DNA of 64,000 nucleotides from Rhyacophila brunnea (GCA_022495005.1 JAGYXB010000207.1:353685-417684); one strand, 5' to 3'. Positions 46,281-58,449 are shown, counted from the stretch's first letter. The notes: generated from the sequence alone by a model not told the origin. Numbers and translations are program-made.

Positions 46281-46317
46281 AACTTACTTGAACTTGCTAA
46301 TATTTTTTAATTACCTA

Positions 46318-46505
46318 ACCATTTTTATATACAACAAATAATTCACAAGATTTAAGAATGTCACATTCTAATTATTGAACATACTTACATAATTTTGTAA
46401 ACACTTCTGAGAAAATATATTATAACCAACAGAAAAATCTTTTTGAAAAAAGGCCAATAATTAGAATGTTGCATTCTTAAATCTTGTGAATTATTCGTTG
46501 AATAA
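46318..46505. repeat. Palindromic MITE related to the same repeat
   Basis: AATAATTCACAAGATTTAAG ... CATTCTAATTATTG at 46338-46377 is inverted at 46456-46495. One arm of this unit also begins the copy at 62827, adjoining the tRNA-like repeat there. Confidence 0.65.
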
Positions 46506-49023
46506 AAAAATAAATATTTGTATGCATGTCAAAAAGGGCATTATTCCTGAACCAGTATATTTTATCCAAAAACAACACTTTGGAAAAACGCAATTTAAAA
46601 TTTTTCACTCTATTGATGTGTATGAATTTTCTTGGTTTTAGAGATATTTTAAACCACTCGTTTTAGGAAATTGTCAAGTTTATAACATTATGAATTTACT
46701 CGATAGGTGAATTAGCTCTGAAAGATATCGACTTTCGAAAGGAAAAATGGCGTAACCCTCATTTTTTCAAAATAGGTTTCATTGGATAATAACGTTGCAC
46801 ATGACTAAATACATGTGGAGTCCAAAGGATGTAAGCTGCAAATGCCTGATTTATTATCCAAATTTAGCTGGGAATTAAAAAACATAAGTGAAGCGGGAAA
46901 AAACGACTTAATCATCATTTTTGTTGGTTTTTCTTTAATTAACTCAAAAATTAATATCAGATTAGGTATATAAAAACCAAATTATTAATTATTATGGTTA
47001 ATTAACTTTGACTGAAAACCAAAAGAAAAGCGTTTTTGTGCCTCCTATAAAATTAGATTTGTGTGGATTACGCTCCTTCTCCTTTCTAAGGTCGATATGA
47101 TACTTTAGGTACAAAAGTTGCACTTGATTATTTTTTTATAATTGTACATATGACACAGTCTCTGAAATATATATTTTAATAAGTAAAATGTGATTTATTC
47201 AGACATGTGCATATGATGGTGACAATGGTGTCCACGAATATGTAATTAATGTATTTCAGATGCATTACTAGTCTGGCCTATTATAAATCTCATCCAATTA
47301 CATTATAGACTCAAGGAAGATATTGCAGTATAAAAGGTATGTATATCGATCTGAGCGGATGCCATGTTGAAAAAATTCCATACACCGAAATGTTTGTTTA
47401 AACATCAAGATAAGTGAATGACCTCTTCAGGTCATTTGTGCAAGCTTAATTTATTACTTAACAAATGAGTGTCTATCGTTCAGTAACTAGTGCTTCACTA
47501 ACTTTGAACCAGTGAAGTACCGAGGGTTTGTTGTATGCAGTTTATGTTGGACCACAATATCACTAATAAAAATAATTGACAACATTAATGGTTAAAATAA
47601 TATTATCCTCCCGAAGTTAAATGATAGTATATTCTTTAATCTAAGGATAGTATTAAATTTATAGAATTAGTTATGTCACAATGCCGAGAGTGAAATAGTT
47701 ACCATTTGGATTATGTTATTCAGAAAGGAGCCACAATTGGAGTATTATTTACTTTATTTTATTATGAATTCCAGAAAGACATTACATATGTAGGTATTTA
47801 GAGCTTGTGATTTCTCGATGTTTTTTCATTTCTCTTTATTTGAAAATTCTCGAAATCAAGAAAATTTGTTTCTCGAGAATTCTTCAGATTGTCGATGAAT
47901 TTAACAAAATTTCGTTCACAATGAAAGTAGATAGCTTTTTTTAAAGTTGTCAAAATAAAAAATATCGGAAAATTCAAATAAATTCCATTCAGAATCAAAA
48001 GCCAAGGTTTTTTAATCGATAAATCGAATTTTTTTAGTGGAAATTTCTCGAGAAATGAAATTGTTGAAAAATGTGTTTCTAGATTCGAGATTCTTTCCGA
48101 TGATTTTTGAGTATTCTTGAGACGAGATTTCACGATCACTACTTTTTTATATTTATTTAAATAGCCATAGCGATAATATGACTTCTATTTCTCTATATTA
48201 TAATTTATTTCCTTTTATTATATTGTGACATACGGTTACTTATATTATTTGTTCGATAGACATGATAATATCTTATAATAATTGTGATTTTATTTTGTAG
48301 ATTTTAAGAAAAAATAACCATTTAATAGGAATTAGCTTAAATTATTTCAACTATTTAGTACTTACCTAGTATTTAAGTAAGTATATAAGTTAAAACAGTA
48401 TTATTATATACTTCAGAAAAGTGAAATATTTCAACAGCTTAGTGCGAATTAGAATGGGCGCGTAAATAAATAATGATTGTGTAGATACCCCATGGTAACT
48501 AGTTGTATGTACCGCACTGCAAGTGTGTCTTGTTATTTCTCAAACAACTGTTCAGAGTTAACGATTTGTTAACAACCGAAGGGGGTGGCACGGAGCATGG
48601 GGCGCGCGGGGGAACTAATTTATTCTCATTATGATGAATGTCAAAAACACATTCCCCTCGTTTAATGATTCTTTCGGAGGAGACTGGGCTGGATGAAACA
48701 AACGAAAGAAAAAATACAAAAAACTTCGTTCAACATTTTTATGAACCGAAGGAAGCTGTATTTTTAGAGTAAGATTTTTATGAAGAGACATAATAAATTG
48801 TCGCGACAGAAATGTGGTGACTAAAATATTGCTTTATTTTGTAAAAAAATATTACAAAGATAATTTAATTTTACACGAAAATATGATATAGCTATTATTT
48901 ATATAAATAAGAGTCATTTATATTTTTTTTACGTGTAATAGAAGTTTTACGACGTTTTGTTTCGATAGTTTTTTGGAAAATAAAATCTAAAATATTTTTG
49001 TAAATCATAAAGCACGGAAATCA
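46506..49023. other. No identified gene
   Basis: AT-rich. A 113-codon minus frame (47798-48139) is filled with TCTCGAGAA/TTTCTCGA words and lies between loosely inverted ends (CTTGTGATTTCTCGATG; CGTGAAATCTCGTCTCAAG), so it is probably a MITE. A GC patch at 48580-48615 has no frame. Confidence 0.35.
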
Positions 49024-49695
49024 TGGAAACACGTCAATTTGTTTCGTGATGGCGACGGAGATATTAATTCTTAAATCGTGTAAAGATGACTAAAAACGTT
49101 ACCCATTTACTTTAAAAAGAAAACATGTGAATTAGTATATTATTATTGTTACTGATATAACAATAAACAGAACATTAAATGGACGCATGTTAATTTATAT
49201 GACAAATTATATTTCGTTCGGCATTTGCGTCATTTGCACCCGCGACCCGCAATCCGCGTAGCACCTACCCACGATCTTTTTAGAACATGCCTCAACTGAG
49301 GTATAGCCTTAGTGCGAGTAGTGATTTTGGTATAAGTCTAAATCGGTTTACTTTCCTTCAAATAGGTATAGCCTTAAGGCTACTTCAGTTGAGGCATGGT
49401 CTAAAAAGATTGTGGCAAGGCGATGCGCAGATTGTGCAAATGACGCGTGCCGAACGAAATATAATTTGTCATAAAAATCCAACATGCGTCCATTTAATGT
49501 TAAGTTTATTGTTATATTACTAATAATAATGGTATATTCATTGACATGTTTTCTTTTTTAAATACATACGTAAAGTTTTTTAGTCATCTTTACTCGATTT
49601 AAGAATATTTTCATCCGACGCCATGACAAAACAAATCGACGTGCAGACACCTTGACTGTCGGTCTCCGATTGGCGACTAGTGAGAAATTTCGTCG
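49024..49695. repeat. CGACGAAATTTC foldback, nearly full copy
   Basis: The left arm ACACGTCAATTTGTTTCGTG ... CTCAACTGAGGTATAGCCTTA is inverted at TATAGCCTTAAGGCTACTTC ... ending AAATTTCGTCG (49695). Each arm is 270-330 bases with a 60-base spacer. The left arm lacks the outermost CGACGAAATTTC. Relatives are at 29697-30030 and 55812-55975. The 78-codon frame inside is a by-product. Confidence 0.75.
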
Positions 49696-49868
49696 TTTCA
49701 TATATAATCAGTATTCTATATTTATTCAGTATTACTATCAAGTACAAAAAAAAGTATTTATTAATACATAGAATAATTGTCAAGTTTATAAATGATTCAA
49801 CAGAAAATTTAAGAACGTGGTAAGTATATAAAAAGTTCTTTTTAACTTGTAATTATTATTCTATATGC

Positions 49869-50729
49869 CAGGGTTTCCCAAAGTTTTTATGCAATGGAAC
49901 ACTTCGCAATCCCGGAAATTTTAACGGAACAGTTTTAGTTTATTTTGTAGGTTATTTTTTATTAGCGCAGCTAACCGTTCTGCCAATTTTGGCAACTGTC
50001 GTTAAACTGACAAGACTTGTCAGCCTGTCAGTTAAAAACAATATACTTACCCCATCGAGAAAAGATGGTCCTCCGTCTGTACCTAGATCATGGCCCCCAC
50101 AACCCGAAGCGGGCCCCCAGGCTAGGATCTTTGGCGGGCCCCCTACTTATCGCTAATGTAAAAGATAATGTGACCATCTACAGTTGCATATTCCAAATGG
50201 TGTTCGAGGTAAAATTAAGGGTATTTTAAGCGATTATTTGTATTTTTAATACACCCACTTTTATATGCTGATAAATGTACAATTATGGACATGTCAAATA
50301 TCGACAATAATCAAAAATTGTAAGTATGGCAAAACCACATATTATTAAATGTTAGTATGCTTGAAGACATTTTTTTACTATTAGTGCATGTTTGTGATGT
50401 GTGTTTATCTCACTTGGCTGGTCGATCTCTCACGCCAGGCTCCCCGTAAGCCCAGGCCCCTAGGCTAGAGGCCTGACAGCCCCCCCTTGTGGGAGCCATC
50501 ACCTATCTAGATACTTGACGTCATAAACATCAGTGGTTGATCATCACTCGCCTTTCAGTACGAAGTAAGTGGATTCTTTAATTATTTTAGTTTTACTTAT
50601 TTTACTTCTATTTAGTAAAAGATCTTTAAATGTGTTGCAGTGTATAAAACCTTTCCAAATGGTCGCGGAACACCTATTCAGGTTCGGCGGAACACTGGTA
50701 TTCCGCGGAACATAGTTAGGGAAACCCTG
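49869..50729. mobile_element. hAT element with perfect 8 bp duplication, nested insert
   Basis: The element begins CAGGGTTTCCCAAAGTTTTT and ends GTTAGGGAAACCCTG, flanked by identical CTATATGC (49861-49868, 50730-50737). GGAACA words recur at both ends (ATGGAACACTTCGC; CGCGGAACACC; GCGGAACATAG), a familiar subterminal pattern of hAT elements. It is 861 bp, of which 412 is the CATGGCC-class element at 50089. No transposase remains. Confidence 0.9.
50089..50500. mobile_element. CATGGCC-ended MITE, copy 3 (nested)
   Basis: It begins CATGGCCCCCACAACCC and ends TTGTGGGAGCCATC. Flanks ACCTAGAT and ACCTATCT match at 6 of 8. Same orientation as 31025. It lies inside the hAT element 49869-50729 and is therefore younger than that insertion. 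Confidence 0.75.
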
Positions 50730-50929
50730 CTATATGCTATGCTTATAATAAATATTATAAAAAAAGCTTAAATCCACATTCATCACAATCTGGATGATGG
50801 GTTTTATTACTGGATTGCTATGTGCGTGGGGTTTAACATTCTCATTCGGTGGCTAAAAAAAATCATATTAGGTAGGTATATAAAATATAAAGTACGAGTA
50901 TATGGAAGTATGTACCTACTGTCATTTCC

Positions 50930-51369
50930 CTCCATTTTGGAAAGTGAATAACATGCTGTCACTTTTATTTTGTTGTCTGGTTTTTCGTCTGGATATTAGG
51001 ATTCGGAGGTGAACAAATAACACACCGGAATTGTTTTGGAAACGGCAAGGTATATTTAAGTTAATATTATATAATAGTTACATTTTTAATAATTTATTTT
51101 ACGGATGACGAAATGTATGCGTTTGCGATTTGGCTGTTGGCAGCGTTCTGCCCGCCATCTTGTGTTTTGCTTTCAACGAAAGCGTTGTCGAAAAACGGCG
51201 ACGTTGCAATATTTTCAACGGCCATAATCTACGGCATTGCCGGCTCGGCTCTATTATTATTATTTATTTTCGCAATCAGCGCTTTACTATTTGTTGGATT
51301 CAATACCGACTCGGGCCTCTCCAAATACACAGAGACATCCTCAAATGGGGACCATACGGGGGTGTAACA
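50930..51369. repeat. 440 bp TG...CA repeat, possible solo LTR, copy 1
   Basis: It begins TGTCATTTCCCTCCATTTTG and ends ACGGGGGTGTAACA, with GTACCTAC on both sides (50922-50929, 51370-51377). It is homologous to 59076-59565 along most of its length. TG...CA ends and the size suit a solo LTR, but 8 bp is longer than the usual 4-6 bp LTR duplication, and GTACCTAC is a very common word here. Comparing the shared frame between copies shows about as many replacement as silent changes, so the 84-codon frame is not a conserved gene. Confidence 0.55.
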
Positions 51370-51377
51370 GTACCTAC

Positions 51378-52367
51378 ACCAAATGAGGTAAACAAACTCA
51401 ATAGATACTCAATACTAAGAATTTATAAAACAAAATCTACATAAACTAACCCAATGCAAGTGGAATATTATTGAAATATATGGAATAAGTAAAAGAGATC
51501 CCTTCTGGAGACGACCATGATTCAAATGTAGAGCCAATAATATGATAAAGAATATGCGAACACGCGACCGTCCACTTCAGATATGGACACTCTTTTACCG
51601 TAATAATAGGTGACCATATTATTGTAATCACGAGAAATATTATTCAAATTTCGAAAACGGGTTACTTATTTATAATGAATATGCAAGACTTTAAAAAGTA
51701 AGCTTTTATGAAAATTTAAGTTCATGTAATTTTTCATAAAACACAGATTTTTCCTTCGCGTCACGTCAAGTCTGGATAATATTTTAAAGTTATCAATCGA
51801 GTTTGGATTACTAAAAGTTATCCTATTGTGATGCTGTAATGATGAATAATGTCGAACATCTTACCTTTTATCGGATCTACTCGCAAACTCTCGTCGGCTT
51901 AGCTGGGCTTAACGACTTACCTGAAATAAAACAAAAACACAAATCAAATAAAACGAAGGAAGGGGGAAAACAAAATTGGAGAATATTCTTACACGCATAC
52001 ATCGTTACAATCAGATAACTGATAAACGATTGAATGTTAAATGGATGCTGTAACTAAACATGACGGTGTCAAAGGGTCACATATGATTTATTTAAAAGTT
52101 AATTGAAATTCTAATACATCGATATAAATACAATTTCATATGCCACATAAAAGTCTTTTAAAATAATGCTGCTTTCCGTTAGAATATTATTATGATAAAT
52201 TGATTATCAATTACTTATTATTAATATTAATATTGTGACACAGTTTCTGTACAGTAATAGGTCCAGTGGTAGGTAACAGCAGAATTTTAATAGGTAATAC
52301 CTACGAAAATTTGATAAAAATATGTCTAAAACCGGGATGGGCTAATACCTATATATATTATTTTTTT
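51378..52367. other. No gene seen
   Basis: AT-rich, no recognisable frame or repeat partner. Confidence 0.4.
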
Positions 52368-52607
52368 CGACCATGTCCGATCCTTATATAATCATATGGG
52401 CCTCCACATAGTGAAGGTTTGTATTAAAACATTTTGTTTTTTTTTTACGAGAAATGGATGTCAGCCATTTGCTCAACCTATTAGGTCCATACTCTGGCTC
52501 ATACACAAATAGAAAAACAATATGACGTGTACTTGCCAGACCCAGGATTCGAACCTGGGACCCACGACGCCAAAGGCCAACGCTTAAGCCGCGCGGCCAT
52601 CGTGAGT
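52368..52607 (-). mobile_element. tRNA-derived SINE, copy 3
   Basis: Minus-strand head with TGGCCGCGCGGCTTAAGCG, B box GGTTCGAATCC (about 52547), body GAGCAAATGGCTGACATCC and tail GGAGGCCCATATGAT. The tail hairpin is damaged (TATATAATC for TAATAGGATC). About 90% like copy 2 by eye. Confidence 0.9.
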
Positions 52608-53145
52608 CGTATAGAATATTACTAACCTTATCAAAATCCAATAAATTTATTATTTCAGATTCTATTTTTATTAGAGGCAATCAACAATATGCTGTTGACT
52701 AATGAATGCTATTAGTATTTCTAATGCGTGGAAATCTGATATGGCCCTAGACTCTTGACAATTTGAAAGTCTTTAGTGTACTTTGATATTTATTCTATCT
52801 GTACGCACACACCTATAATATAAATCGTGTGAAACTAGCGACATCTCATAATTTCATAATATTCATTTATGAAATTATGAGTCGGTAATCTTAAGCAGAA
52901 CTAAAACTTTGCAACCGTGTAATCTAAAAATGTAATAACTTAATTACTTTTAAACAAGTTGATAAAATGTAATTGAAATATTACAACTTTAAAACATATT
53001 CAGTCGTCACTGATACAGTTAACAAATAACGCTCTCATCTACGATGAGGACATACCTATTTACTATGTCTTTGATTTTGTTTTAAGGTAACAGTAAGTAG
53101 GTACATTAGAAATAATATATCTTAATCTAAATAATATATTTTTTT

Positions 53146-53379
53146 GACCATATCCGATCCTAATAGGATCATATGGGCCTCTACAGAGTGGAGGTTTGTA
53201 TTAACAAATTTTATTTTTACGATAAACGGATGTCAGCCACTTGCTCAACCTATTAGGTCCATAGTCTGACTCATACACAAATTGAAAAACAATATATTGT
53301 GTACTTGCCAGACCCAGGATTAGAACCTGGGACCCTCGACACTATAGACCGGCGCTTAAGCCATGTGGCCACCATGGGT
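53146..53379 (-). mobile_element. tRNA-derived SINE, copy 4
   Basis: Minus-strand head ACCCATGGTGGCCACATGG, B box altered to GGTTCTAATCC, body GAGCAAGTGGCTGACATCCG and an intact tail hairpin GATCCTATTAGGATC. It lies about 540 bases from copy 3 in the same orientation. Confidence 0.9.
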
Positions 53380-55359
53380 ATTAATCTTAGTTTACCTTGT
53401 TTTTAATCATATAGTTCAATGGGAGAGTTCTGAATCATGGTTTTTACAATCATTATACACAAAAAATCTTATGAAACAAGCTACAAGCAAACAAGCAAGT
53501 GGTTTCAGAGCAAAAATTGTAATTTCACTTATATTTTTTTGTGTTATAAATTTCGTGAGAACTGTCAAAGCTTATTTTCGATTATGAAAAGGCTCGATAA
53601 ATAAGTAAAGCGATTTTATGGGCTGGGGTTGAATGAATTCGCTGGGCCGTGAAGGGAACAAACAACAAGTGAGATATTACAGAACGCATTATTAAGCGAA
53701 ATGTCAGAGCACAGTTAAAATGTCACGGTCGTAATAAATTTAACTCTCGAAATGAAATTATTATTTCCTCGCAAGTGGCACGTACTAAAAATGGCCGCCC
53801 TTCTCGAAAGGTTCCTTGCACGGAAAAAACTCATTCAAACATCGAAAGACCGGTGGAAAACATCTGACCACTGACTCACAATAAATAATATCAATCAATT
53901 TACGATTATCATTTTTAAAAAATAATGATTTATTATCAAGAGTATATAGATGCATAAAAAATAAATTGAGAGGTCGCTGTGTTCTGTATGCAAGTGTATA
54001 CAATGAATAAATTGACGTACGTAAGTAATATTTAAGAGATTTTTTGATTATGATGAAGTGCTTAGAAATAATAAACAGCATTCTAATGCCAAGATAAATT
54101 GTCTAAAAAAAATTGGGAACCATTAAAAAATTAAAAGAATCGATGTTATTCGGCCTAATGAATAAATGAAAGTAAAATAAAATATATCATGTATGTACAT
54201 ATGTAGAAAAAAGTATGTGAAATGATGCCATGATTTTTTTATACTTACATTTTGATTCGATGATTACAAAACAAAGTTACCTTTATATCTGACAAAATAA
54301 CTATTATTAATAATTAGAAAAAATCTTGTCCGGAAATTTGTATGTATGCAGTTCGCCGTATCACACTTCACCGTGAAATGTTGTATCAGAAATATATTTT
54401 AGTATGACTGTCCTACCTCTTTGGGTCGTACAGTAGGTACTGAGATAAAATTCATGTCTAAAATAAAACACGGTTCTTGTCGGCGTACAGGCAGCCAGCG
54501 GCGGAAAATAGCAGATATAGGTACTGGATTATTTTTTAGGTTAGGGTTGGTTAGGTTAGAAAATGCTCCACGAACAACGCGTATTTTTTCAACTTAGTGC
54601 TATGGAGATGACCGTATGGTGTACGGTTATTTCTTTCCGATAAGAAAGCTCATGGCGAACTGTGCTACGCTGAAATGTAATACGTACAATTTACATGTAC
54701 TTAACCAGAAAAATACCATATGGCAATTTCACCAGCTGTCAGCATTTTTAGATGTGGCGATATGCTAGTATTGCACTGTAAGCATCTGTCAAACTATTGT
54801 GAGAGAATCATATTATTTCTTCTATCACGACCCGATTAAAATAAACGATTCTTTTATTAGTCTCAATTTATTTTTCAAATTTAGAGTTTTCGTGTACGTT
54901 TTCTCTCACCTTATCCTTTTAATTTACCATTTTCTCTTTGTCTCGCTCTCTTTTACACATTTACACATGTTTTCTCTGGTGTGTTGCAGACAGACAAATC
55001 GCACCGTGAGTGTAAAACTAAGGCATCTGCAAATTTTTCAATTTCGAGATTAAATGCAAAACAACTGCAAAAGTAGTGAACTTGATAATGTAGAAGTGAA
55101 GTAAGTAACTGAAAGAACATGCAATATAATGTAGATATAAACCTTTTTTTAGAATCTCTATTTCTCCTAACAAAACGAAGAATTCAAACCCTAATATATC
55201 TGAGCCTTGGTTTTACACTGACGGTGCGAAATATACTTAATATATTGTACAATTATAACTTTGACAGATGGTAACAAAAGAATAAAGCCCAATTTCTGTG
55301 TATCTGTCCAAACCAATGGTTAGTTCTAAACAAGATAAAGATTTAGTAAGGTATAATGA
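53380..55359. other. No identified gene
   Basis: AT-rich with a few GC patches. TTAGGTTAGGGTTGGTTAGG near 54537 is another imperfect TTAGG run. The frames at 53785-54081 and 54799-55053 are hydrophobic AT-rich frames without family resemblance. Confidence 0.35.
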
Positions 55360-55674
55360 GAAGCTGCACACACTTATGGGGGCGAAAAGATCACGTGGCA
55401 TATGAAAATGCTGAGATTGCGCTGGATCAGCCATGTGCACAGAATGTCGGAGTATATACCAGCAAGGCGGGCTATTTTCAACCCCAGAGGGCAAGAGAAG
55501 ATCATGATGGCTGAGATTGAGATGGCTAAACTGCGCCACAGGAGATTTAAGAATGCTCGGTCAAAGCAACTGGATAGTGTGATGTATCGTCCAGGATGGA
55601 GAAAGTTTTTAAAGGAGGCCAAGACACGCCAAGGGTTGTGGTGCCATAATGATAACGATGATTCTTATTTTTGA
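55360..55674 (+). pseudogene. LINE ORF2 C-terminus, fragment 3
   Basis: The frame opens after a TGA at 55357 and reads Y-G-G-E-K-I-T-W-H-M-K, L-R-L-R-W-I-S-H-V-H-R-M, I-P-A-R-R-A-I-F, then G-W-R-K-F-L-K-E-A-K-T, ending TGA at 55672-55674. 'R-L-R-W-(L/I)-x-H-V-x-R-M' followed by 'P-A-R-R-A' and 'W-R-x-(L/F)-L-K-E-A-(K/R)-T' is the classic tail of a widespread insect non-LTR family. The G in L-G-H-V is replaced by S. No RT domain upstream, so it is a 5'-truncated relic, though the last 105 codons are unbroken. Confidence 0.75.
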
Positions 55675-55811
55675 TAGACTTGCAAATAAAAAAGCACGAA
55701 GAAATTCTAAAAAAGCGCCATTTTTGGCATATTTCTTACTCGTCGTCTTGAAAATGAAAAAAAAAGTTTTACAATATCATCGTGTTATTCATTATATAAT
55801 TTAATTTTGTG

Positions 55812-55975
55812 TAATATATAAGGCTATACCTCAGTTGAGGCACGGTCTAAAAAGATCGTGGTTAGGCGATGCGCGGATTGCGGGTCACGGGTGGAAATGA
55901 CAGATGCCGAACGAAATATAATTTGTCATATAAATCCAACATGCGTACATTTAATGTTCTGTTTATTGTTCTATT
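55812..55975. repeat. Partial arm of the CGACGAAATTTC foldback
   Basis: AAGGCTATACCTCAGTTGAG, AAAAAGATCGTGG, GCCGAACGAAATATAATTTG and ACATTTAATGTTCTGTTTAT match the right arm of 49024-49695. Confidence 0.65.
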
Positions 55976-55989
55976 CATAACACTCTGAT

Positions 55990-56230
55990 AGTTGCCATAT
56001 AAACTAACATCATGCATTCGCACTTCGGTGCAAGGTTGCATCACCAGTCCCGTGCGGCTCTGCTCGGGACAAAAATGAGGGCTTAAATTCTTTGATCTGG
56101 CACACGTAAGGATTATGTTAGCCGGCCGCGTATGACGTGGCTGCATATACATAACGGGAGCGGAGGTGGGAGTTTTACACATGCTCGTGCATTGGTCAAA
56201 ATGTACATATATTATCTATGGTCAAAATAG
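55990..56230. other. GC-rich unassigned block
   Basis: Noticeably GC-richer than its surroundings (GTCCCGTGCGGCTCTGCTCG; GTTAGCCGGCCGCGTATGAC). A minus-strand 106-codon frame spans it (55862-56182) but also covers foldback sequence, so it is not credible as a gene. Confidence 0.3.
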
Positions 56231-56542
56231 ATGATCGCGCTCCGGTGGTGTTTTTTGCAACTAATCAAACTTAACAAATGTGTCAAATGTCATTGATTAT
56301 AATATAAAAATATACCAATCAATAACTACAATAACGTTCATATCCATTTACTATGCGCAAAAAAAACTAGAACTATAATATGATAACGGAAGAATTTTAT
56401 TGAAAAGTATTTTCGCGATTTGATTCGTGCTTGGGTATCAAACGTGCAATGGTCGATTGAATGTTTGTGATAGTTTGTTGACACTTGATAGCTAACCTCA
56501 AAATGGACATTCAGTTGAATAATTTAATTCAGAATTACAAAC

Positions 56543-56567
56543 CCTAACCTAACCTAACCTAACCTAA
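56543..56567 (-). repeat. Interstitial CCTAA x5 (TTAGG)
   Basis: Five exact tandem CCTAA units. Same unit as the insect telomere; followed by an AATAAT microsatellite. Confidence 0.8.
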
Positions 56568-57777
56568 TAATAATAATATTATATTATGTCCAATTATAAC
56601 TAATAAAACCATCCGTATTAAATTTACTTTTTCTTCTGTCATGTTGACAGTTCAAGAATTCCATACCCTGGCGAATTCATGTACTCAGCAGAAAATTTGC
56701 CTAATTCATGAATAAGGCAACAGGTTTGACTATTACATGAATTAGCCAAAAATTTGCCCATTTCATGTAATAGTTAATTTCGCACATTCGGTGTAACATA
56801 TACATAAGTAGGCACTTATCAATCACACTTAGATGACTATATTATGTTACTATGCACTTATGAATAGGTAAATAAATACACACTAATGTAAACGCAGGAT
56901 AATATCGTAAAATTAAGTGTTTACATATTATTATACATATTATTATCAATTTGAGTGATTATTGATTAGTTCAATAGGCTGACATTATAAGGCGATTTAC
57001 GCATTGAGTTCACATTAATTTTATAAAGGTGTCAAATTAAAATTTACATCAGGCTCTAAAACACAATAGACTGATTCCAGTAGGCTGCACACAATTATTA
57101 TTATTATTATTGGACGCCATTTTGGTGTAAACTTTAGGCCAATATAAAGTTCAAGTTTTTATCTTCGCAATAAAACATTAAAATATTCTTTTACGGCGCA
57201 CAATAAAAAATTCAATATACATTTTAACTTGTCGCGGTGAAATTTGCGCATTAGATGGCGAAAAAATAAACAAAATGGCGCATAGCATTAGAGAACATTG
57301 TAAATTTATTATGTCTTTGGTATCAGTTATAAAAGTATAATATAATATAAACTTTAATATAGTCAAGTATACTTACGTAAGTTTATAAAACGAACAGTAA
57401 TTGAAAGTAATTAGTAAATATACGTAGTAAAGAAAGTAAAGATTTATCTACCCAATTACTTATAACGTTATAACATTACAAAATTATTGTGACTCAATCG
57501 GTTCGTCAGAAAATTTAAACGGGGCCCTCGAAACAACAGTTCAAAGCAATCATACAATTCAAGAATAAACCAAAATCCTAAAAAGGTGCATATTTCTCAC
57601 AAATTGCGTAGGTACATATAAAAATATTATTACCCAAAGCACAACAAAATCCATGCAATTGACATCAAAGGGGTCCATAACATAATCACATCAACTGATA
57701 TTAATTATTTTTTGAGTTAAAGGTATGATTCTAAGATTTTGTAAGTATTATTAAGTTTTTTATGGTTTTTTTGCATG
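56568..57777. other. No gene; one 13 bp hairpin
   Basis: ACTATTACATGAA (56729-56741) and its exact complement (56762-56774) flank TTAGCCAAAAATTTGCCCA, and related CATGTA/AATTTGCC words occur just upstream. The remainder is AT-rich without a recognisable frame. Confidence 0.4.
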
Positions 57778-58425
57778 CATGCATCGACGCCGACACTCCT
57801 CTGCAGGTTTCCGGTCTGCCCGTCGAGCTGGTGTCCAGGTTTAAATACTTGGGTGCCACGGTTGCCGACGATGGTGGCATTTCTAGTGAGCTTAGAATCC
57901 GCATGGGTGTGGCGGTGTGCGTTCAACCAACTTGGAGTCGCATGGAGGTAAAGGCTGTATTCTGTGAGGACCAAATGTCGTTTGTTTAACGAGTGCATGC
58001 TACCTATGCTCCTGTATGGCTGTGAGACATGGCATCTTACTAAGCTTCAAGAGTCTCGTCTTTTGAGCTTTGAAAATCGATGTCTCCGCCGAATCTTAGG
58101 GGTACATTGGTACGACCGCGTTACAAACACCTGAGCTCGTGATAAGACACAACAGCCTTCGGTGATTGAAGTTATCACGAAGAGATGCTTTACGTGGCTG
58201 GGACACGTATTCCGGATGCCGTCAAAGAGTGCGGCACTTCGTACCCTTGTGGCACAGCCTCAAGGGTTCTGTCGCCGTGGCCAGCCCCTCCTCACCCTGC
58301 AGCGGTGCTACAAGAGCGAACTACGTGCTGCAGATCTGACATGGCGGGAGGCGAAAGAGTTGGCGATGGACCGAGGGAAGTGGCGCCAACTTGTGCTTGC
58401 TCTATGCCCCAATGTTGGGACGTGA
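57778..58425 (+). pseudogene. LINE ORF2 C-terminal half, fragment 4
   Basis: Several frames in order read F-K-Y-L-G-A-T-V-A-D-D-G-G-I-S-S-E-L-R-I-R, then L-L-Y-G-C-E-T-W and F-E-N-R-C-L-R-R-I-L-G-V-H-W-Y-D-R-V-T-N. These continue with W-L-G-H-V-F-R-M-P and T-W-R-E-A-K-E-L-A-M-D-R-x-K-W-R-Q-L-V-x-A-L-C-P before TGA (58423-58425). F-K-Y-L-G ... Y-G-(C/S)-E-T-W ... R-C-L-R-R-I is the thumb/after-thumb part of a non-LTR reverse transcriptase. A deletion/frameshift near 57950-57990 and a stop near 58132 make it dead. The palm (YxDD) is missing. A GAAGAAGAAGAAG tail at 58432-58448 marks the element's 3' end. Confidence 0.85.
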
Positions 58426-58449
58426 CAGGGTGGAAGAAGAAGAAGAAGG

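Noticed and set aside
47798..48139. 113-codon minus-strand frame
   Set aside because: Reiterated TCTCGAGAA words and loosely inverted ends suggest a MITE; the protein is low-complexity K/N/F/L.
51113..51367. 84-codon frame with a transmembrane-like segment, similar to a frame at 59192-59569
   Set aside because: Both lie in a dispersed repeat. In the last ~32 shared codons I counted about 4 silent and 7 replacement differences, so there is no sign of protein-level constraint.
52384..52680. 98-codon minus-strand frame
   Set aside because: It is the SINE read through; the head and body words account for it.
55862..56182. 106-codon minus-strand frame in a GC-rich block
   Set aside because: It spans the junction between a foldback repeat arm and unrelated sequence.
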